Positions 4,829-7,638 of a stretch of 7,638 bases of DNA are shown piece by piece. Numbering within the stretch: the stretch's first letter is position 1; each line of letters opens with the position of its first letter. Source of the stretch: an uncultured Chloroflexota bacterium (lineage in GTDB: Bacteria; Chloroflexota; Dehalococcoidia; UBA2979). The position numbers were made by a program, and so were the translations under genes. The notes below the pieces were generated by a model. The model ran no database searches. It was not told the origin of the DNA and worked only from the letters and a program-made list of their open reading frames with translations. The DNA is taken from the NCBI GenBank assembly GCA_902827055.1, contig CADEHD010000094.1, positions 1 through 7,638 on the forward strand, written 5' to 3'.

Positions 4829-7177
4829 ATGAGCATCGAAACGGCGATCGCGGCGCTCCGTGCGGACCCGGACCTGGTGGCCGGCTGGGTGGACTGGCGG
4901 ACGCTGCCGGCACAACCGGCGCTCTTCGGGGACTGGCCCGCCGGCCTCGACGCGCGGCTGCTCCAGGCGCTGGGCGCGGACGGCATCGAGCGCCCGTACA
5001 GCCACCAGGCGGACGCCATTGCGCACGCGCTCGCTCGCCGCGACCAGGTGGTGGTCACGCCTACCGCCTCGGGCAAGACGCTCTGCTACAACGTCCCGGT
5101 CGTGCAGGCGGTGGTCGACGATCCGTCAGCTCGCGCGCTGTACATCTTCCCCACGAAGGCGCTCGCCCAGGACCAGCTGCACGAGCTGTATACGCTCGTC
5201 ACCGCGGCCGAGATCGACCTCAAGACCTTCACCTACGACGGTGACACGTCGCCCAGCGCGCGCCGCGCGGTACGCACGGCGGGTCACGTGGTGATCACGA
5301 ATCCAGACATGCTGCACTCGGGTGTGCTGCCCAACCACACGAAGTGGGTGCGGCTGTTCGAGAACCTGCAGTACGTGGTCATCGATGAGCTCCACACCTA
5401 CCGAGGCGTGTTCGGCTCCCACGTCGCGAACGTGCTGCGGCGCCTCCTCCGCCTGTGCGCCTTCTACGGCTCGAACCCGACGTTCATCTGCTCCAGCGCC
5501 ACGATCGCCAACCCCGCCGAACTGGCCTCGATGCTGACGGGACGCGAGGTCGCGCTCGTCGACAACAACGGGGCCCCACGCGGTGAGCGCGTGCTGGGCC
5601 TCTACAACCCACCGCTCATCAACGCACAGCTAGGGATCCGTCGCGGCGTGGTCCACTCGACGCGCGCGATCGCGGAGCGCCTGGGGAAGGAGGGCGCGCA
5701 GAGCATCGTGTTCGCGCGCTCCCGCCACGAAGTGGAGCTGCTGACGCAATACCTCCGGGACGCGGGCAACGCCACGCCCCAGGCTACCGAGGCGGTGCGC
5801 GGCTACCGCTCCGGCTACCTCCCCCGGGAACGCCGCGAGATCGAGGCGGGGCTACGCAGCGGCGCGATCCGCACGGTGGTCTCCACGAACGCTCTCGAAC
5901 TGGGCATCGACATCGGCGGTATGCAGGCGGCGATCCTGGCGGGGTACCCGGGCACGCTCGCCAGCCTGTGGCAGCAGCTCGGGCGTGCGGGGCGCAGCAA
6001 CGAGGTCTCGCTGGGCATCGTGGTGGCGTCTGGCGATCCCCTCGGGCAGTACGTGGTGACCAACACGGAGTACCTGTTCGGCCAGCCCGTCGAGTCGGCG
6101 CTGATCAACCCGGACAATCCGATCGTGGCCGGCGAGCACCTGAAGTGCGCGGTCTTCGAGCTGCCGCTCGACGCCGCCGAGAGCCACGTGGTCGGCACGC
6201 ACACCCCGGCGCTGCTGGATGTCCTCGAGGAGGACGGGACGCTGTTTCGCCAGGGCGAGCGGGTGTACTGGTCGAGCCAGGCGTACCCCGCCGAGGGGAT
6301 CTCGCTGCGACTGGCCGCTGAACAGAACGTGGTGATCATCGACCAGGGGCCGCCGGCGCGCGTCATCGGGCAGGTGGACCGCCCGAGCGCGATGACGCTG
6401 GTGCACGACGAGGCGATCTACGTCCACGACGGCGTGCAGTACCACGTCGATCGCCTCGACTGGGAGGAACTCAAGGCCTACGTGCGGCGCGTGGAGGTCG
6501 ACTACTACACGGACGCCCACCTCGCGGTGGACCTCAAGGTCCTCGAGGAGTGGGAAGGGGACCAGGGCGCGACTCGGCGGGGCCACGGCGAGGTCGCCGT
6601 CACCTACCTCGCGACGATCTTCAAGAAGATTAAGCTGTACTCCCACGAGAACATCGGCTGGGGCCAGATCCTGTTGCCCCAGGACGATCTGCACACGGGC
6701 GCCTTCTGGATCACGCTGCCTCCCGAGCTCGAGTCGGTGGCGACGCGCGCGGAGATCGAGGGGGCCCTGACAGGCCTCGGTGCGCTGCTGGCCGGCGTCG
6801 CGCCGCTCCTCCTGATGTGCGACCCCCGCGACCTGCACCTCGCGACGCAGGTCCGCGCGCCGCATACGGGGGTGCCCACGATCTACCTCTGGGAGTCGGT
6901 GCCCGGTGGCGTGGGTTTCGGTCAGCACCTCTTCACCGAGACGGCACGACTGCTGGCCGTGGCGCGCGGGGTCCTCAGTGGGTGCGGGTGCGCGGATGGC
7001 TGTCCGGGGTGTGTCGGCCCGCCCGCGGCGCCGGGGGTCGCGACGAAGCGACTCGTGGCGCTGGCGCTCGGGGCGCTGTGCGAGGCGTTCCCTCGCTCTG
7101 GGCCCGGTCGCGAGCGCGCGCCCGATCCGCTGGCGCCCTCGACCTTGATCGACGACCGCGTGGCCGTGGGCAGCTGA
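4829..7177 (+). CDS. mrfA: MrfA/YprA-type DNA-repair helicase with DUF1998 (782 aa)
   Basis: A superfamily 2 ATP-dependent DNA helicase. In B. subtilis, MrfA works with the exonuclease MrfB to remove mitomycin C adducts independently of UvrABC. The motifs seen are Q60 in RPYSHQ, Walker A TPTASGKT (77-84), Walker B/motif II DELH (186-189), motif III SAT (223-225), motif V TNALELGID (353-361) and motif VI QQLGRAGR (382-389). The C-terminal part carries the DUF1998 region with GGVGFGQHLF (693-702) and C719-x-C721-x3-C725-x2-C728, the zinc cluster of the MrfA family. Length is close to that of the roughly 750-aa B. subtilis protein. ATG 4829 is chosen for its GGAG 7 nt upstream; an open frame back to 4571 overlaps the promoter and is not family-like. 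The exonuclease gene follows after 7 nt, so the two are co-transcribed. The upstream SOS-like box suggests induction by DNA damage. Confidence 0.95.
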   Translation: MSIETAIAALRADPDLVAGWVDWRTLPAQPALFGDWPAGLDARLLQALGADGIERPYSHQADAIAHALARRDQVVVTPTASGKTLCYNVPVVQAVVDDPSARALYIFPTKALAQDQLHELYTLVTAAEIDLKTFTYDGDTSPSARRAVRTAGHVVITNPDMLHSGVLPNHTKWVRLFENLQYVVIDELHTYRGVFGSHVANVLRRLLRLCAFYGSNPTFICSSATIANPAELASMLTGREVALVDNNGAPRGERVLGLYNPPLINAQLGIRRGVVHSTRAIAERLGKEGAQSIVFARSRHEVELLTQYLRDAGNATPQATEAVRGYRSGYLPRERREIEAGLRSGAIRTVVSTNALELGIDIGGMQAAILAGYPGTLASLWQQLGRAGRSNEVSLGIVVASGDPLGQYVVTNTEYLFGQPVESALINPDNPIVAGEHLKCAVFELPLDAAESHVVGTHTPALLDVLEEDGTLFRQGERVYWSSQAYPAEGISLRLAAEQNVVIIDQGPPARVIGQVDRPSAMTLVHDEAIYVHDGVQYHVDRLDWEELKAYVRRVEVDYYTDAHLAVDLKVLEEWEGDQGATRRGHGEVAVTYLATIFKKIKLYSHENIGWGQILLPQDDLHTGAFWITLPPELESVATRAEIEGALTGLGALLAGVAPLLLMCDPRDLHLATQVRAPHTGVPTIYLWESVPGGVGFGQHLFTETARLLAVARGVLSGCGCADGCPGCVGPPAAPGVATKRLVALALGALCEAFPRSGPGRERAPDPLAPSTLIDDRVAVGS

Positions 7178-7184
7178 GATCCCC

Positions 7185-7638
7185 GTGCAGCACCTCCTCC
7201 TCGCCCCCCGACGCTCTGCCGTATCCACGCGCGAGCAGTTGCAGCGACTGATCCGCACGCTGGAGTCGAGGCCCGCGCGTCAGCCGGTGTCGCGGCCGGT
7301 GCGCCCTCGCGATGCCGGCAACGAGTCGACTGGCGAGGCGTTCCCGTACTCCCCGGCACCCCTCGAGGGGACGGAACGACGCACCACCGCGGCCGGGCCG
7401 GTCACGTACCGCGAACAGCGCTTCCCGCTCCACGACTACGTCGTGGGCGCGCAACCCCTCGCGTCGCTGGGCGCAGCCGGGCACGAGGAGCTCACCATCC
7501 TCGCGGCTGAGCTCGCCGAAGAGGTGCCCAGCGACGACCTGGTGTCGCGCCTGTTCTTCCTCGCCATCGAGACCACCGGGCTCGGCGCGGCGGGCGCGAT
7601 GGGCTTCCTGGTGGCAATCGCGCACGCCGAGGATGGCG
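7185..7638 (+). CDS. mrfB: MrfB/YprB-type RNase-H-like exonuclease, N-terminal part (runs off window)
   Basis: Partial gene: 151 codons are visible and no stop is reached. It resembles the YprB/MrfB family (COG3359), DEDDh-type exonucleases paired with MrfA. Residues about 1-60 are a variable basic/Pro-rich leader with a short helix at 15-28. Then come TYREQRFPLHDYVVG (about 76-90), matching the family's tyrosine/proline-rich lead-in, and the beginning of the nuclease fold, FFLAIETTGLG at 124-134. Family members read FxDxETTGL there. The first metal-binding Asp is Ala (A127, codon GCC), while Glu129 is kept. This would be a one-base change from GAC and may cripple catalysis. The other acidic residues and the His lie beyond the window. 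GTG at 7185 is the first in-frame start after the helicase stop, 7 nt away, with only a weak ribosome site (TGAGA), so coupling to the helicase is likely. Confidence 0.85.
   Translation, partial: MQHLLLAPRRSAVSTREQLQRLIRTLESRPARQPVSRPVRPRDAGNESTGEAFPYSPAPLEGTERRTTAAGPVTYREQRFPLHDYVVGAQPLASLGAAGHEELTILAAELAEEVPSDDLVSRLFFLAIETTGLGAAGAMGFLVAIAHAEDG

Noticed and set aside
5852..7258. 468-codon minus-strand open frame under the helicase gene
   Set aside because: Arg/His/Val-rich shadow of the helicase codons with no recognisable domain.
1..7638. CRISPR arrays, tRNA/rRNA genes, insertion sequences, attachment sites
   Set aside because: No spaced direct repeats, tRNA-like folds, rRNA motifs, transposase-like proteins or terminal repeats were seen. 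The only long repeat is the dehydrogenase gene duplication.

Overview
The window is high-GC bacterial DNA (roughly two thirds G+C or more by eye). It has dense genes, GTG starts in three of seven genes, and strong G/C preference at third codon positions. No taxonomic marker gene is present. A Gram-positive-type LexA operator (GAAC-N4-GTTC), a possible leaderless gene and tandem acyl-CoA dehydrogenase paralogues would suit Actinomycetota or Chloroflexota. That placement is inference only.

Layout, left half (minus strand, positions 8-4612). Reading in the direction of transcription, the genes are: a 64-aa Cys/His small protein (4612-4418), a DUF309 protein (4411-3917), a flavin-reductase-domain protein (3879-3067), acyl-CoA dehydrogenase 'B' (2897-1656), a hairpin terminator (1623-1598), and acyl-CoA dehydrogenase 'A' (1249-8). 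The first three are tightly packed and probably one operon. A and B are gap-free tandem duplicates, 413 aa each and about 77% identical. They are separated by a terminator and by a good sigma-A-type promoter for A, so they are likely expressed separately.

Layout, right half (plus strand, positions 4739-7638). A divergent promoter carries a LexA-like SOS box between its -35 and -10 elements. It drives a 782-aa DEAD/DEAH-type helicase of the YprA/MrfA family with a C-terminal DUF1998 region and a four-cysteine zinc cluster. Seven bases after its stop begins a partial YprB/MrfB-type RNase-H-like exonuclease, cut by the window end. In Bacillus subtilis this pair (MrfA/MrfB) repairs mitomycin C damage independently of UvrABC. 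Here it looks SOS-controlled. The exonuclease also has Ala where the first catalytic Asp of the DEDDh motif I is expected.

The two halves have unrelated tasks: acyl-CoA/flavin redox metabolism on the left, DNA repair on the right. They share the 216-bp divergent region 4613-4828. The most interesting signals are the SOS box over the mrfAB promoter, the altered exonuclease motif, and the mosaic identity of the two dehydrogenases.
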